Below, in pieces: positions 28,114 to 51,200 of a DNA stretch of 64,000 bases. The stretch comes from Diprion similis (taxonomy: Eukaryota > Arthropoda > Insecta > Hymenoptera > Diprionidae), in the NCBI RefSeq assembly GCF_021155765.1, contig NC_060108.1, positions 12,993,425-13,057,424 on the forward strand, in the 5' to 3' direction. Below the pieces are notes generated by a model, which ran no database searches, was not told the DNA's origin, and saw only the letters and a program-made list of their open reading frames with translations. Numbering within the stretch: the stretch's first letter is position 1; every line of letters begins with the position of its first letter. Made by a program: the position numbers and the translations under genes.

Positions 28114-28180
28114 ATTACGCCGATCGAGTATTATAATTAGACATTAGAATCGCGAAATAATTTAATTCGTTAAACTTTAG

Positions 28181-28200
28181 AACCACTTCAAGAAGTGGTT
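28181..28200. repeat. perfect 20-base palindrome in the predicted 3' UTR
   Basis: AACCACTTCAAGAAGTGGTT is its own reverse complement. It lies 68 bases after the stop of the scarface-like gene and is followed at once by TTCGCG, which can also pair with CGCGAA at 28151-28156. In the mRNA it could form a hairpin; at DNA level it could bind a dimeric factor. Confidence 0.7.
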
Positions 28201-29885
28201 TCGCGAATCATCACTCTCACTTTTGTAGTAACTTATGCACAGATAAATAATAAGACTAGACGTTTTTCAAGTCACGTGCAAAAGATTGAAATTCAAAAAA
28301 AGGGATATTCACTTTAATTTGTAATTAAGCAACGAAAACGCATATGTGAACGGCGAGTACTCTATTCTTAATTTTTTCAAGTTTCAGTGTTTTGATTTTG
28401 CATTCAAGCTACTGTCTCCCAATTTGCTCTGATCCGAAAAATGTTTAATGATATGAACGATTTGGCGTCTTATATGAGAAGAATGTGCGTTATACAATGT
28501 TATTTAAGCTGTAACTTATTTTTTATGTATATAGAATTATTATATTTTATCTTGTAATTATATTAAGTACTATCTAACATGAGCTCTTTTGTTCATTTTC
28601 ATTTTGACGATTGTTGTATTTGTTTTCTTCTTCTGTTTTATACAATAATCACTAAGATTCGGGTGGAAAAATACCCGGAGCGTCAAGTAATGCATATTTC
28701 TTTGCAATCTATCAGATTAAAACGAATAAAAGCCATTTATAAAAAAAAAAACAGCCTTATTTTTATTTATTTCCGGTTAAACTTTCTTCAGTTGTCATAA
28801 GAAAACTTAACTCAAAATTATTTTTTGTACTAGGAATATTCAGAGTTGAAAAGTAATTAGAATGTTTCTCTTCTGAATGTTTATCATTTTGAAATGTTAG
28901 TTTCAGCTGTCAAGTTGTCATAAGTAATAAGCTAATTGAAGTTTCGAATGAATTGACTTGTTGATGAATGAAAAAAATTAAAAAAAAATACAAAATTGTC
29001 ACGATTTATTACATTTAGCCTTGAAATACGACATTTCATCAACTCAATGCTCTCATATACAGGGTGGCAAGGCTAAATATTAGGTATAGTAATATTTAAA
29101 CGGAAAATCTGGATATTCTATAGCTATTCAGACAACTTTTTCTCAAGACCTAGTCAAAATAGTAAAATAATCGCAAAACGTGCAAAAATCTTAATTTACT
29201 ACGTTGCGCATCACTCAAAAAAATTTGAAATAATTGGTAGGGGTAAGATACACCTGAAGCGATGAAATGACGAAAAAAAATTTTGTTACATCGATTAGAT
29301 TTTGCGATATAACGATTTTTAAACCTGAGTTTTTTTTTCAGAAGCGTGGGAGTGGCCTCTCGCGTAGAAAAAATTCGTATAAGGGATCTGTTGATATTGG
29401 ATATCCATAATTTTGTTCATAAGAACCCGTTAATCAAGTCCTGAGATAAAAAATCGATCATTACGTAATTTCAGAATCCCGAAACAGGGGTATTTAGTCT
29501 CTTTTGACCAAGGATACCTTTTGGTCACAAATTTAAAAATTACGAATAAGATTGACATGTCACGGGTACAGAATTCAAATTGACAAGATGATCCTTTTTA
29601 AAGACGAATATTTTTAATGTATTATAATTATTACAACAAATTTCCCTAGCCGATGCGAATGATTTTATAAAAATTCCATTGTTTTCTCAGAATCGCCACC
29701 TTCACCCGTATTAAGTAAATGAAGCGCCAATCCATAAATATTTTCGAATATATTACGTACATAGATGTTCTGTAAAATCGATCGGCAGTACATGTAATTA
29801 GGCTAACTTGCAAAATAATATACTCCGTTCACGTTTCATTTACTTTTGTATATTCAATAATATTTATTCGTTCTTCTATTAAATA

Positions 29886-29923
29886 AAATAATAATAATAA
29901 TAATAATAATAGTAATAATAATG
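29886..29923. repeat. (AAT)n microsatellite
   Basis: About twelve AAT units with a single G interruption, in the gap between the scarface-like gene and the acetyltransferase gene. Confidence 0.9.
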
Positions 29924-30078
29924 TCGCAGCTATCGAATGTTTGCGCGCAGAAAATTTTTTACGTCTGATGATTTTACGATTGGTTGGTAACATCGGTTCG
30001 TCACGATTCTTGAACTGGAATTATTCAGGGACTCAAGAACCGATAGTAGCTGGTCTCAAATACCCAGACAAACTTTCT

Positions 30079-30639
30079 TCAAGAGTGTTCGTAGTCACAG
30101 CATCCACCAGAATGAGTGTGCGCTGTGCCATCTTTGGCGATTTTATCCTTCGCATGATTTTTTTCTTGATGAAAACTGCTCAGGTCCCTTTTCATTGCAT
30201 AGGCATCCTCGCCGTCGGCGTAATATTTTGGCTCAACTTCAGAGACTTCAAACTGCAGACTGCTTGTGTAGAGATTTAAGGCAGCTCTGTTGCTTCTCCT
30301 AACGTGAAGAGAAACGTACTTCGCTCCAAAGCACTCCACCATTGCTCTTGACGCCTGATTCATCAGTTTTTGAGCAATGCCCAGCCTCCTGTGCGACCTC
30401 TTTACCGCCAAGCTGGTTATGTGCCCATGGGGATTGTCCTCGCAGTCCTCTTCCATCTTCGCCAGTACATAGCCAACTATTCGACGCTTTTCATCCTCCG
30501 CAACGTAGCTAAGTTGTGGCCAAGAAAGCGCGTGGTAGAGGTAATACTTCATCTGATAATTTTCTGGCAAACACTGAAGATTACAGTGTTGCATGTTCAA
30601 CAAATCCTCCGTCGTAGCACAACGTATGTTTATTGACAT
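30079..30639 (-). CDS. Naa10: N-alpha-acetyltransferase 10 catalytic subunit (NatA; Ard1-type)
   Basis: GNAT-fold enzyme that transfers acetyl from acetyl-CoA to the N-terminus of nascent proteins as the catalytic half of NatA with Naa15, at the ribosome exit. Single exon, 186 residues. The start at 30639 (MSINIRCA) matches the usual short N-terminus of the family; the upstream in-frame codon at 30672 is TTG. Conserved blocks seen: [13 protein letters not shown] (24-36), [30 protein letters not shown] with the acetyl-CoA motif RRLGIA near 82, [16 protein letters not shown] and [18 protein letters not shown]. The last ~35 residues are Lys/His/Ser-rich and not conserved, normal for this family. 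The lack of any intron among multi-exon neighbours raises the possibility of a retrocopy (as NAA11 is in mammals), but the frame is intact. Confidence 0.92.
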   Translation of the reverse strand: MSINIRCATTEDLLNMQHCNLQCLPENYQMKYYLYHALSWPQLSYVAEDEKRRIVGYVLAKMEEDCEDNPHGHITSLAVKRSHRRLGIAQKLMNQASRAMVECFGAKYVSLHVRRSNRAALNLYTSSLQFEVSEVEPKYYADGEDAYAMKRDLSSFHQEKNHAKDKIAKDGTAHTHSGGCCDYEHS

Positions 30640-32660
30640 TTTGTTTATGTTATATTTTTCAGCTGACGGCAAATCGTAAATAATGATCGAAAAGAGTGAC
30701 TTTCAAACCTGATATAATAATCACGCCCCTGGCTAAATTATTATTGGACAGGTTCTGTGCTTTCAGCCCAACTATTAAAAGTAAAATAGTTAATTTTTTC
30801 TCGTGTCTGGTTTGCTTTTTCTTCCTTTGTTTGATGGCGTAGAGTTCTGTAGTCTGCTCAGTCTCGACGGACCTTTTTTATCCGTGATCTACCGTTCTTC
30901 AAATCATTTACCGAAGAAGACTCGCTCATGCCACCAAGCAACTCACGAACAAAACGGAACCTTGACAAGAAGAATTTCCATACCAAGTACCAGCCTGAAA
31001 ATTAAAAATCGAGAGTGTAATTTATTTTGAAAAACATCATTTCACACATACTTTTGACCTGATCAAAAAGAATCAATCTTAAAACTGTGAATATATTTTT
31101 AAACTCTAGCGACTGTCGGACGATGGAGTTTTAAGAAATGTATCATATGAAATAATATTGATGATATTCGATACATGGAGGTCAGTAATAACTGAAAAAA
31201 GGTCCAGTATTATAACGTTCAATAGATTCATTAATTCAAGTATCGAAAATGTGCGAGAGCCAGTCTTATATATTATAATTGTTCTTTTCAATGGCACTTT
31301 TGTTATATCGATTAGACGCCATTCATGCTTTAGATTTTTCATCGCTGCGAAGCGTGTAAAATAATAAATCAGATACAATTTCACGATAGAGCTTGCAGTT
31401 TATTCCTTAAAAAAGTGATTATTGACATATTTTTCTATTGATGTACTTGGAGGAGATAAAAGATGTAATAACTGAATTGCTCAATGGTTGGCAAAAATTT
31501 ATGTTCAATTTGGGAAAAACAAATCATTCATGATGCAATAAACATATTATAATGTAGATAATCATTTCGATGACTCGATGTAAAATTGATGATATCGAGG
31601 TACAAAGTTGCGAGTCAGAACTGTGAAAATGATAATAAAAGCATGACGTCAACAATATTTCAAGAAGTTATGCGCGACGAGGACTGTGTACTTGAGTATC
31701 GATATTGAGGTTAGATCAGGTTAGGTTAGGTTCGTAATGTATTCGTGAGATCGGAAATTTGGCTTTCGTCACAAAATAACTGTACAAAATTTTGTTAAAA
31801 CGTACGTCATGCAAAATGGGGATGAAAATTTCTTACCTAGTAAAACGAGGCCGAATACAATAAGCAGACTAGAAATAACTGAAAAGGCTGCCAGGACTAT
31901 ATCCCGCATAATTGCTAGCGATTTGTTAATTATCCTGGGTGACAACGATAGGCTCGAAGCAACTACAGTCTATACACATACCGCGGTGTAGTATCACTAT
32001 TAATAGTCAACAATATATAGCAGCGAATTTACGTAACGAAATGCACGGAAAGTTCGACGCAGCGAACGCCTCGTCGTACCGCCAGAAAATACGCCATTTT
32101 GAATTTCGATCGAAACTTTGTACGGGAGTTCTCCCCACCTTTCTTGACGTACTACCTACGTATGACTCGAGCAATAATTCTTATGCGTGTAATTATTCAC
32201 ACGTGAGATAAAAGTGTTGGACTTACCAAAGTTCACTTGGTACCTGAGCGCGGGACGCGGTACCGAAAAACAATATATTTTCTATGTAACCCACGGTGAG
32301 CTAACGGCACCCGGCAAATCCAGAGATATATTTAATATATTACGGAATCACGTGCCGGCCGGAAACACATGCGTAAGCCCGAGAGAGTCCAGGAATTCGA
32401 CAACGAACGACGGAAGTGTGTGGGAGAGGAACTATTTTTCGCCGCGGCGCAGAGAAAATCTGTTACGTTACGCGCTGCGACTCACCACCGGAGTTTTGTA
32501 TCTCCGTGTTCCTCCGGTGCCCACTGCCCAGATGGTAAAACGACTATCTTGCTACACTGACGCTTCCCGGTTTTTCAGTCTAGTCGACTCGTTTTTGCAT
32601 CTTCGCGTCAACGACGCGCACAATAGTTGAAACAGCTTTTTAACCTACACTTAAACTACT
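30640..32660. other. intergenic, divergent promoters
   Basis: The gap lies between the minus-strand acetyltransferase and the plus-strand helicase, so both promoters should be here. The part from about 32040 to 32640 is richer in CG dinucleotides than its surroundings and probably contains the helicase promoter and 5' UTR. A short telomere-like AGGTTAGGTTAGG tract lies at 31718-31731. Small reading frames at 31809-32630 have no recognised domain. Confidence 0.5.
31708..31733 (+). repeat. interstitial telomere-like TTAGG tract
   Basis: The sequence GGTTAGATCAGGTTAGGTTAGG carries two or three near-perfect copies of TTAGG, the ancestral arthropod telomere unit. It is too short to say more than that it is a likely chance or relic motif upstream of the helicase. 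Confidence 0.45.
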
Positions 32661-38213
<5,553 letters not shown>

Positions 38214-41187
38214 ATCGAATATATACATAAAAAAATGTATATGCAATAACAATATATTGTGATCATATCGTTGATATTGCGGGAATTCTCGCAATCGGTA
38301 ATAGCAAACATAAGGAAAAATACTTTTAAATGATGAAAATAAATCAAGAAAATAGGGAGTGAAAAAAAAGAAGAGACAATGGTCTGATCCGAAACGCCAG
38401 ATTGGAACATTATATTAAAACAAGAAGCAACAGACTAAAAGTCAATATTTCAGTTATTATCAGGCATAAAATATGAAAAAACCGTACAGTGTTGAACTCG
38501 CGACTTTAAGATGAGTGCTGAATGTAATCATCAAAACCGCGAACAGGCGATATATATATATATATGTATATCTAAATTTATCGGTACATGGTTAAAACAA
38601 ATTAGATGTTTTCTTATACTTCCTCATTATACGTATTATATCAAGAGAATTTATTAGATTTTAAGATCGTGAAGTAGGTGCACATTATGTATGAACGTGT
38701 ACGAAAACGTGCATTTTTATAGATATATGTGTATATATCCGCATACATATGTAGTATCTTAATATACATATACCTATGTTTATTGATATGCATACGTACA
38801 TACATACATGAGGTCCAAACTTCTCATACGTCTTATTATTTGAAATCCTTTCCCAAAATCATATATACTGGTTGCAATTCCTTGTAAGGATAAATGTAGC
38901 TACAGAGGTTATTGGATAACAGTTTTAAAAGAGTTAAATCTTAACTGCTTCGCGGTACTTTTACGATAATTACCGACGGTAGCAACAGCAATTATTTGTC
39001 GGACACACTTGATACTAACAACTGGTCGTAATTGCGTGCAGTTGAACAAGGAAACAATTTGGTCTTGTATTTTTTTCGTATACAAGTTTCACAGGCGTAC
39101 AATGGTATGCAAATTTACGAGTTTCGCGAATTATAATTCGGTTTATGACATATTGAATTATAGTGTCTTGTAACAAATTGGATTCGAATATTGGTTGTTA
39201 TAATATTGGAAGAAAAACTAACGTTCAACAAAATTTAACTAAATCTCCACCGAATCCCTAAACACGATTTACCTTATCGTTAGATCAACGCTGAACTTGA
39301 AAATCTTCGAATTTACGGTTAATTCCGAATGCGACTGAGTTTTTGGAATAAGGTTCAGCTCTAACCTTTAGTCTAACTAGATTATTTTAGGTTTTGTGCG
39401 TGGCTCTGACAGTGTCTTAGTTTCTAATGAAACGCTGATACAGTATTGAATAATAGTTGAATAGTTATTAATTGATTTGACTCAAAATTTTGATCAACCA
39501 CGGACACAAAAGTTTATTAAAAAATAATTGGTTCAAGGCGGTAGCGTTTACTGTAGTGATAAAAAGGAATAAATTGTATTAAACCCAAAGTTTTCTGTTT
39601 TTCTGCGATACCGAAAAGACACCGTTTGTTGCCTGATAAAATACTTTTGGTACGCACGCGCACAAAAGTGAAAATTTAAATTGAAAATGTTGTAAAAATT
39701 ATTTAATCTTACTGTTAGGGCTAATATAAGCAAATCGTCAAATTAGTTGAAGTAAACAGAAAATTGCAAATTGCTAATATACATCAGAGACGTACAGCTA
39801 TTTTTTCAATGCCAAACGAATAATATTCTTCTGCACAATCGCAAAAGTAATTTCAGTATTTTTTATTACACTTTGCCGATATCAACGTAAAACTATAAAC
39901 ACTTGTTTGACTGTATTCCATTCGGAAATTCCACCTGGCTCTCGTTTTATTTATTTAAAATTTTGCAATTCAACCTTACAATATGATTTATTCAATCAGC
40001 ATAATATGTTTAAAAAATTTTATCTCGTTTTCTTGTTTGCTTGCCGTGCCTCTTCTATCGTAAAAAATAGTCATCGAACAAGTATAAAGCAGCAATAAAA
40101 ATATTTTCCATTCAATTCTACAATCATGTTTTAGTTCGATAGAATTCTTTGTTTTTTTTTTTTTTAACTACGGAGTTCAACGAATAAAATTTATCATTTG
40201 AACTGAAATGGGCGGGGATCAAAGATGTAAAAGTTCCAATTCGTTTCTGGTTCTTTACAGTAGTAGAATATTTATAGGCAGCAGTGACGCGATTAATTAA
40301 TTCTAACACCGAAACGTTACAAAGTTCGTTAGAGTCGGTGGCCTGCGGTATGATGATTACACAGAAAACGTAATCGAATAAAAAGAGGTCGGATATCCCG
40401 AGCTGATAGTCATTGGGCCGATTGAATTTATCAGAAATCATCCGATGCGCGTTGTGGCATCGCGCACTTCGAACAATTGTCCACGTATGTATGTACGAAC
40501 TATCTCCATTTCAAATAATCGTATATGCTGTTACTGACGTATTGTATTATTATACATTTTAAGACGTGTAATTTCAAGTCGAGTCATACGCGCGTATAAC
40601 AGCGGCAAATAGCATTGTAATCTTCTACAGGTATACCGAGAACCACATTATTTTGAGGCAATGAGGATGGTATAATTACTATTAATGATTCATCAGTATT
40701 GCGATCATTTTCTGTTACATCAGAAGTATGTTATCCCTAATACTATTCCTCGAATAGATATTTCGGGTATAATTAAGTCGATATGACGCAGTTTTTATTG
40801 CGACATTTCAAATTGTCATTTTTATTGTAAAACGAGTTGAATGCATATTAATAAAAAAAATTTTCTAAATTGTGGTGTAATTTTTTACATGAATTCAAAT
40901 GAATAATATAAGGTTTGCGTATCTCGAAGGTAATTAAAAATTATACTTATGCACGTAGAGTTGCGGAATATACGCAGTTTTCTTGCAACTGGTGGATTAC
41001 GTTGCACTTTGATATGCAAAGCGGTAGTATCAGTACTACCAGCTGTTTGTGTACAAAACAGGAAGAATGTAAACCGCAGATAATTCCTGGGAAATAATTT
41101 ATTTACATAAATTTCTGTCGTGCGAATTATTCCAAGCCTATGCAGCAAAACTCTAGCATTCGTCAATGAATATTATATAAATTATTC

Positions 41188-41415
41188 TTACTTTGATTTT
41201 AAACACCTGTGTAAAATTTGAAAGCAATTGTCTGAATCGTACCTACATCGAAGTTGTTTTACTTTTAATTTTCCGTGATTTTCCATCGAGCCTGACAGTT
41301 TCCCAATAATGTGAAACAATGATGTGGAATTACCAAAAATCGAAAATAAAATAACTCTGGTATGATTCAGACAATTGCTTTCAAATTTAACACAGGTGTT
41401 TAATATCGAAGTAAA
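41188..41415. mobile_element. MITE-like inverted-repeat element, ~228 bp
   Basis: Bases 41188-41244 and 41357-41415 are near-perfect inverted copies of about 57 bases. Both contain the core AAACACCTGTGT and, further in, GAAAGCAATTGTCTGAATC, with only a few mismatches. The ~110 bases between them are non-coding. No clear target-site duplication was seen, so the exact ends and superfamily are unknown. The high arm identity suggests a young insertion or selection for pairing. Confidence 0.75.
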
Positions 41416-42056
41416 CACAATTTATAAGTTTCCGTGTCGCAGCACGATTTCGACTTACACGCGTGCACATCCTTACGGGGTTAAATGGATTTGCAAATTT
41501 CAAAATCAAACCTAAAATTTTTTTTTTATCATCGGTATAACGTGTCGAGAATATTTGTTTCCCAAAGTTTTAAATCAATTGAGTCGGAAATTCAAGCCGG
41601 AATCAAATAATTTTATCATTATATTTTTAAAAATTTAGAGAAAACATGATTTTTTCGAATTTCGAAACTCATGTAACGTCTTAAGGAGCGGGGATGGAAT
41701 TCGAGTAATTTCGAATGCAAATCGCAAACATTTAAAAGATGGAAGTGTAGAGATAAGTTCGTTTTGATTTTTTAGATGCGAGCTCGCGAACTGATTATAC
41801 GTAAACGAAAAAACCAAGCCAACAAACGTGTACGCATGACATTCACCCATCTCTTCGCATTCTTAACAGATTTTTTATGGTTCTCATGGCTCTATTTTAA
41901 ATTTAAATCTTTAAAGCGTTAATAATGAAGTGGTCCGACGTGACCACACATAATACACATCCGTAGTGTTTTATCGAGCCAACAACAAATCAAATATATA
42001 AACAGGTTCTAAGTATATTTCACGAAAAAAGATCAATAAGCATAAGTCAGGTGTAC

Positions 42057-42081
42057 AAGTAAGTAAGTAAGTAAGTAAGTA
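42057..42081 (+). repeat. (AAGT)6 tetranucleotide repeat
   Basis: Six tandem AAGT units, about 480 bases before the Pect start codon. On the plus strand each unit pair reads as a GTAAGT splice-donor consensus. Confidence 0.9.
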
Positions 42082-42561
42082 TATACGTGGTACGTATACG
42101 TCACATAATTGAGGCTTATTAGATTTCGACGAAATTACGGCGAACGAATCGCCGGGTAGATCTAATAATACCATTACTATCCCAAGGGTATACGCAAATT
42201 AATAATCCATTACCAAACTTGCAGAGTTGGCGACTCGTTAAAAAACGAATTCCCACACACGCGTGCAGTCGATTCATCAGACTCATATTCGTCTCGTGTG
42301 CGTGGCGATGTCATCGCGTATGGATGCTTTTTCTCGGAATGGTAGTGGTGAGATGCCTAGCTGTCAGTGAAAAGGGGGGAGTTAAATGCTACCGATAGAC
42401 CGTCGAGACCGTCGAGACGAGGTGCGGCGTCGCGACGTGCGCAGTGCCCGCCGGGAATCCAGAGACGTCAGATGCCGAGTGGAGTGTCTCGATCGACGCA
42501 ACAACCTTCACGCGATTCATAAAACAAAACGTAACCGTTTACTAACAACTTTCCTAGAATC

Positions 42562-47396
<4,835 letters not shown>

Positions 47397-47426
47397 ATCC
47401 GAGAAGGTTCAGATGAGACGGTGAAA

Positions 47427-47453
47427 GGGGGACGGGGGGAGGGGGGAGGGGGG
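47427..47453 (+). promoter_or_regulatory. predicted G-quadruplex in Pect 3' UTR
   Basis: Four guanine tracts of 5, 6, 6 and 6 bases separated by loops of 2, 1 and 1 bases, 30 bases after the Pect stop and on the sense strand. This is a textbook strong G-quadruplex pattern that would be present in the mRNA. Any effect on translation, stability or polyadenylation is inference. Confidence 0.7.
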
Positions 47454-47590
47454 CACACGGATGGCCGTGAATCTGTACATAAAGTACATAAACATACCAC
47501 TTTAAAATACTTTTTAATTACTATTTATTGATTATTGCCTAATTATTTAGAGCTGTAAACTAATGGTAACACGATAAGTATAATACAATA

Positions 47591-48281
47591 TACAGGGTGT
47601 TTATGTTAATTCTGCACATACTTCTAGGGTGTGTAGAGGCTGACTAGGTAAGCATTTTAGGGTAAGACACGCATGGTCGGAAACTCATCCTAACGGTTGT
47701 GGAGAGCTTTGAAGGATTTGGTACCGCAAGCTTGTCCGTCGGCTAATGAATCAGATGTGATCACTTTCGACCCAAGGTTTTATTTAACCGTAGAGAACAG
47801 TACAAAGTTCTTGTGTGAAGTCAACAAAACGATAAGCTCGGAACAAAAAACGATAAAGAATGAGAAAAATAACAAAGAAATTTTTGTAGTTCGGAATATG
47901 TAGAATTTCACATCTTCAGACTTTCATAGCCGGTGTTCAAAGTGTTCGCTACCTTCAAGAGAGCACTTCAACAAAATCTGGTCGTTTTCTATAACTTTCT
48001 GGAGTTCTGTTTATAAGCACCGCAAATTGTTTTCTTTTTTTCTTTTTTTATTACCAAGTTTATAGTTTTGCTGACTTTACACGAGAGCTTTGTACTGTTA
48101 TCTACAGCTCAATCAAATCTGATTCATTACACCAGAAACACGCCGCTGTACCAAATCTTTTAAAGCCCTCGACAGTCGTTAGAATGAGTTTCCGACCATG
48201 GGTGTGTTACCTGAAAATGCTTGCCTAAGCAGCCCCTACACACCCTAGAAGTATGTCCACAGTTTACATAAGCATCCTGTA
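47591..48281. mobile_element. foldback DNA transposon (long TIRs, TA target), ~690 bp
   Basis: The left arm 47591-47875 and right arm 48020-48281 are diverged inverted copies over some 260-285 bases. Shared landmarks are CATACTTCTAGGGTGTGTAG, GGTCGGAAACTCAT, GATTTGGTAC and AACAGTACAAAG. The ends read TA-CAGGGTG ... CATCCTG-TA, which fits a TA target duplication and so a Tc1/mariner-derived non-autonomous element. No transposase is present; the short frame at 47697-47903 lies inside the left arm and is spurious. Confidence 0.8.
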
Positions 48282-51200
48282 TTATATTATACCTCAGATA
48301 TTATATAAATCAATCAAATTAATATGGGAAATCTTATGATGAAATTTATTTACGTTCGAAAAATCGAACTAATTTTCAATCGATTGCTTACATATCCTTC
48401 ATTGCTATTCTGTATCTATATATAATCTGTTATGCTTGTCCGCCTGTTTACGTTTTTACGTACACATATATTTATTATTATTCGGTCTCTTACGCAAATT
48501 GGTATAAATTAATCAGAACTGACGCGGTATTAGGCTGGGATCTATTTGGCGTTTGTACCCAACTATTAATATTACACAGTTTAACTGTTGAGTTAACTAT
48601 TTGTTGAATGTTCAACTAGCTAATTCTCATATATTTTTTTTTCTCTTGTGACATTGCGACGGGGTAACCGATACTTGCATATATACATACACTATGAACG
48701 ATGTCACAAACAAGTGTCTGAAATGTATTTAATGCTGTAGATGACTAACTAAAGTATTGAGTATCTACGATTTTCTGTACTTATATTTATGTCTGAATAT
48801 GAATTGTATGTTTCTGAGAAATACGTTTTGCGCATGTGTGGATAAGAAAAAATACGTCGTAACATGTCTGAACTTTATGCAATGACTCACAATTCTGTTC
48901 CAATAATTATGTCATCTCATGAAACTAGAATTATAAACTGTGCCTTAACTCTTCATCATTAAAAATGGAACAAAAAGAAAACCAATAATACTTAAAATAT
49001 GGCTATTACCAGTGTGTGCAAATATGATTAGCAATAAACTTATTTGGAGCATTTGGAGAGGTTTTTTTTTAATGTCAAATTGAAGATTTGGGTCTTTCAT
49101 TCCAAAATTTCTTTACATCATAGCAATTTTTTGATTAGTATGGGCAAAAGTTTTTTGGAAGTATTGCAAACTTGAAGTTTCTTCTGCACTTATGATTCAA
49201 TTATAATCGTACTGGAAATAATGATTTTTTAAAACTTAGAAATTGTAACAAAGGGGTGAAAGGTGAAGTAAATCATTTTCCAAGAGTTCAGACATTTTAT
49301 GAAAAATTTCTCCACCCCACATATAAACTTACTCTGTCTATGCCAAATAGTAAGTGTAATAATATAATTACTAAGTCAAACGATCTGATATAAATTGCAA
49401 TATACATAAATTGTCACTTTGTTGGTGTTTGTTCTTGTTTTCCCTTTTTATGAATTTCAGCGAAGTTCAATTCGCAAGTAATCATTGTGAAACCTTGTAC
49501 CTGTATTTTATTTATTATATGAGGTATTACCGTAAGAAAAGTAAATACTATGTCAAACTGTGACTATGATTTGAACGATTAAAAAAATTCTATTCATCAA
49601 TTTATTGTGTGTGTATAGGAGTAATATTATTATTAAGAATAATGGTACATTCGTGTTGTACCTAAGTTTAGACAACAATAAAAAAAGAACATGAAAATAA
49701 TGCTCCGAAGAAACGAAGTTGAAATTCGTAACGTTAACATAATGAAACAGTTTTAAAAATTTCAGCAAGTTGATACTTGCCAGAAACGCAGTAATTTTAC
49801 GGTACAATAACTTTCCGAACTTCATGCAATCGAACTTATAGCTTCGTACTAAAAACACGATAAAACAAATTGTTCGATCGTACAAGAGCACCCTGAAACG
49901 TCAGGAAAAAAGATTAACTGTAAGTTGGAAAAAGCTGTTGTAAACAAAATAACGATACATTCGTAAATATGTACAAAAATCAATTGGAATGACAATCAAT
50001 TCAAGATTATGACAGGATTGATATAGTTATTGATGGTTTGTCCGTTTCTTACTTTTCATCACTCATGACTTGCTAACTTGTTTAAATTATTGCAATATAT
50101 AATAGTTTTGTGTTATACAGATCTTACAAAGCTACACACCGATTCATTTGATTAATCTTTAATTGTTACAAAAATTCGATACCGCAGACAACTTCTTTTC
50201 AAGCTCTATAATTCTACTGTTTTGTTTAAATTCTGTCAAAATAAATTGCTTCGTTTACTCTGTCGGAAAAAATGATAATTTAGAATAATAATCCAATGAA
50301 CAAACTAGGGTAATTTAAATCACGATAATAATAAAAAATTAAATAACTGTGTGAACGGTGAGGATAAATTGGATATTTTTAATTTCAATCACAAGTTTTG
50401 ACGGCTTCTCAGAACTGCGATTAGTATAAAAACGGAAATAGTTTTAGATAAAATTTCATTTACACATTAGGCCTTTTCAAATACATTGTTCCTGTTTATT
50501 GATGAATGATAAATAATCGTACATGCTTATACATACATGATAAATAAAGTAAACGTATCAGAAATAAATTATTAAATTATAGTAACTATCGTATTTATGA
50601 TAATGCCTCGCGATTTTCGTATACATTATACATATAATAATATCTATAACCGTAGCTCGCTGCCCCCCCCCCCCCCCCCCCCTCACCCACGTAACCAACA
50701 GCTCGCAGTGGTTTTATACTATACATCACGCACCTGCTAAAATGTATCCCCTTATAAAAGTTCTACGGTGTTTGCTTTTTCTATTTCCTTTTTTCAAATC
50801 GTGTTGTGTGTATATATTTACAAAGTGAGTATCGATTGTGTATGTGTGTAATATGAACAGTACGCAGTCCCCCACACCTAGCCCTCTTGATTTAGCGCCT
50901 GTAGATTTGATTTAAAAAATCGTATCTTATATTGATTACGTGAATGATTATTTATGTATTTACTTATTCACTTGTCTATACCGTGATAGACGTGCAACGC
51001 TATTATTTATTACTACAAACCACATGGATCTAGGGTGCTTAGAAATATACATATATTGAGTTCATTTGCTCAGGTCACGTAATAGCATTGCTTTAATCCT
51101 ACATTGGATTAAATGTGTTATATATTTTCCTTGTTACATGATAATGACGATGTGAGAAAATAAATTGCAATTGCGGTTTGAATATTTTTTTGAATTGTGG

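Larger units (their letters stand above)
28114..30078. other. intergenic / 3' UTR region
   Basis: Contains the likely 3' UTR of the scarface-like gene, with an AATAAA at about 28725, then AT-rich sequence. A block from 29057 that begins TACAGGGTGG looks like the edge of an old mobile element but no matching second end was found. No coding sequence seen. Confidence 0.5.
38214..42561. other. intergenic between helicase and Pect
   Basis: AT-rich, holding the helicase 3' UTR, a (TA)n tract at 38550-38569, an inverted-repeat element at 41188-41415, an (AAGT)n tract and, from about 42225, a more CG-rich stretch that is probably the Pect promoter and 5' UTR. No coding sequence recognised. Confidence 0.55.

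Noticed and set aside
29057-29720. Transposon starting with TACAGGGTGG
   Set aside because: The start resembles the foldback element end, but no inverted partner, target duplication or coding remnant was found.
41188-41418. 76-codon minus-strand ORF
   Set aside because: It coincides with the inverted-repeat element and has no protein-like features.
47697-47903. 68-codon ORF as a transposase fragment
   Set aside because: It lies within and just beyond the left arm of the foldback element and shows no DDE or helix-turn-helix motif.
49553-49891. 112-codon minus-strand ORF resembling a membrane protein
   Set aside because: Leu/Phe/Ile richness follows from the extreme AT content; no start context, splice partners or family.
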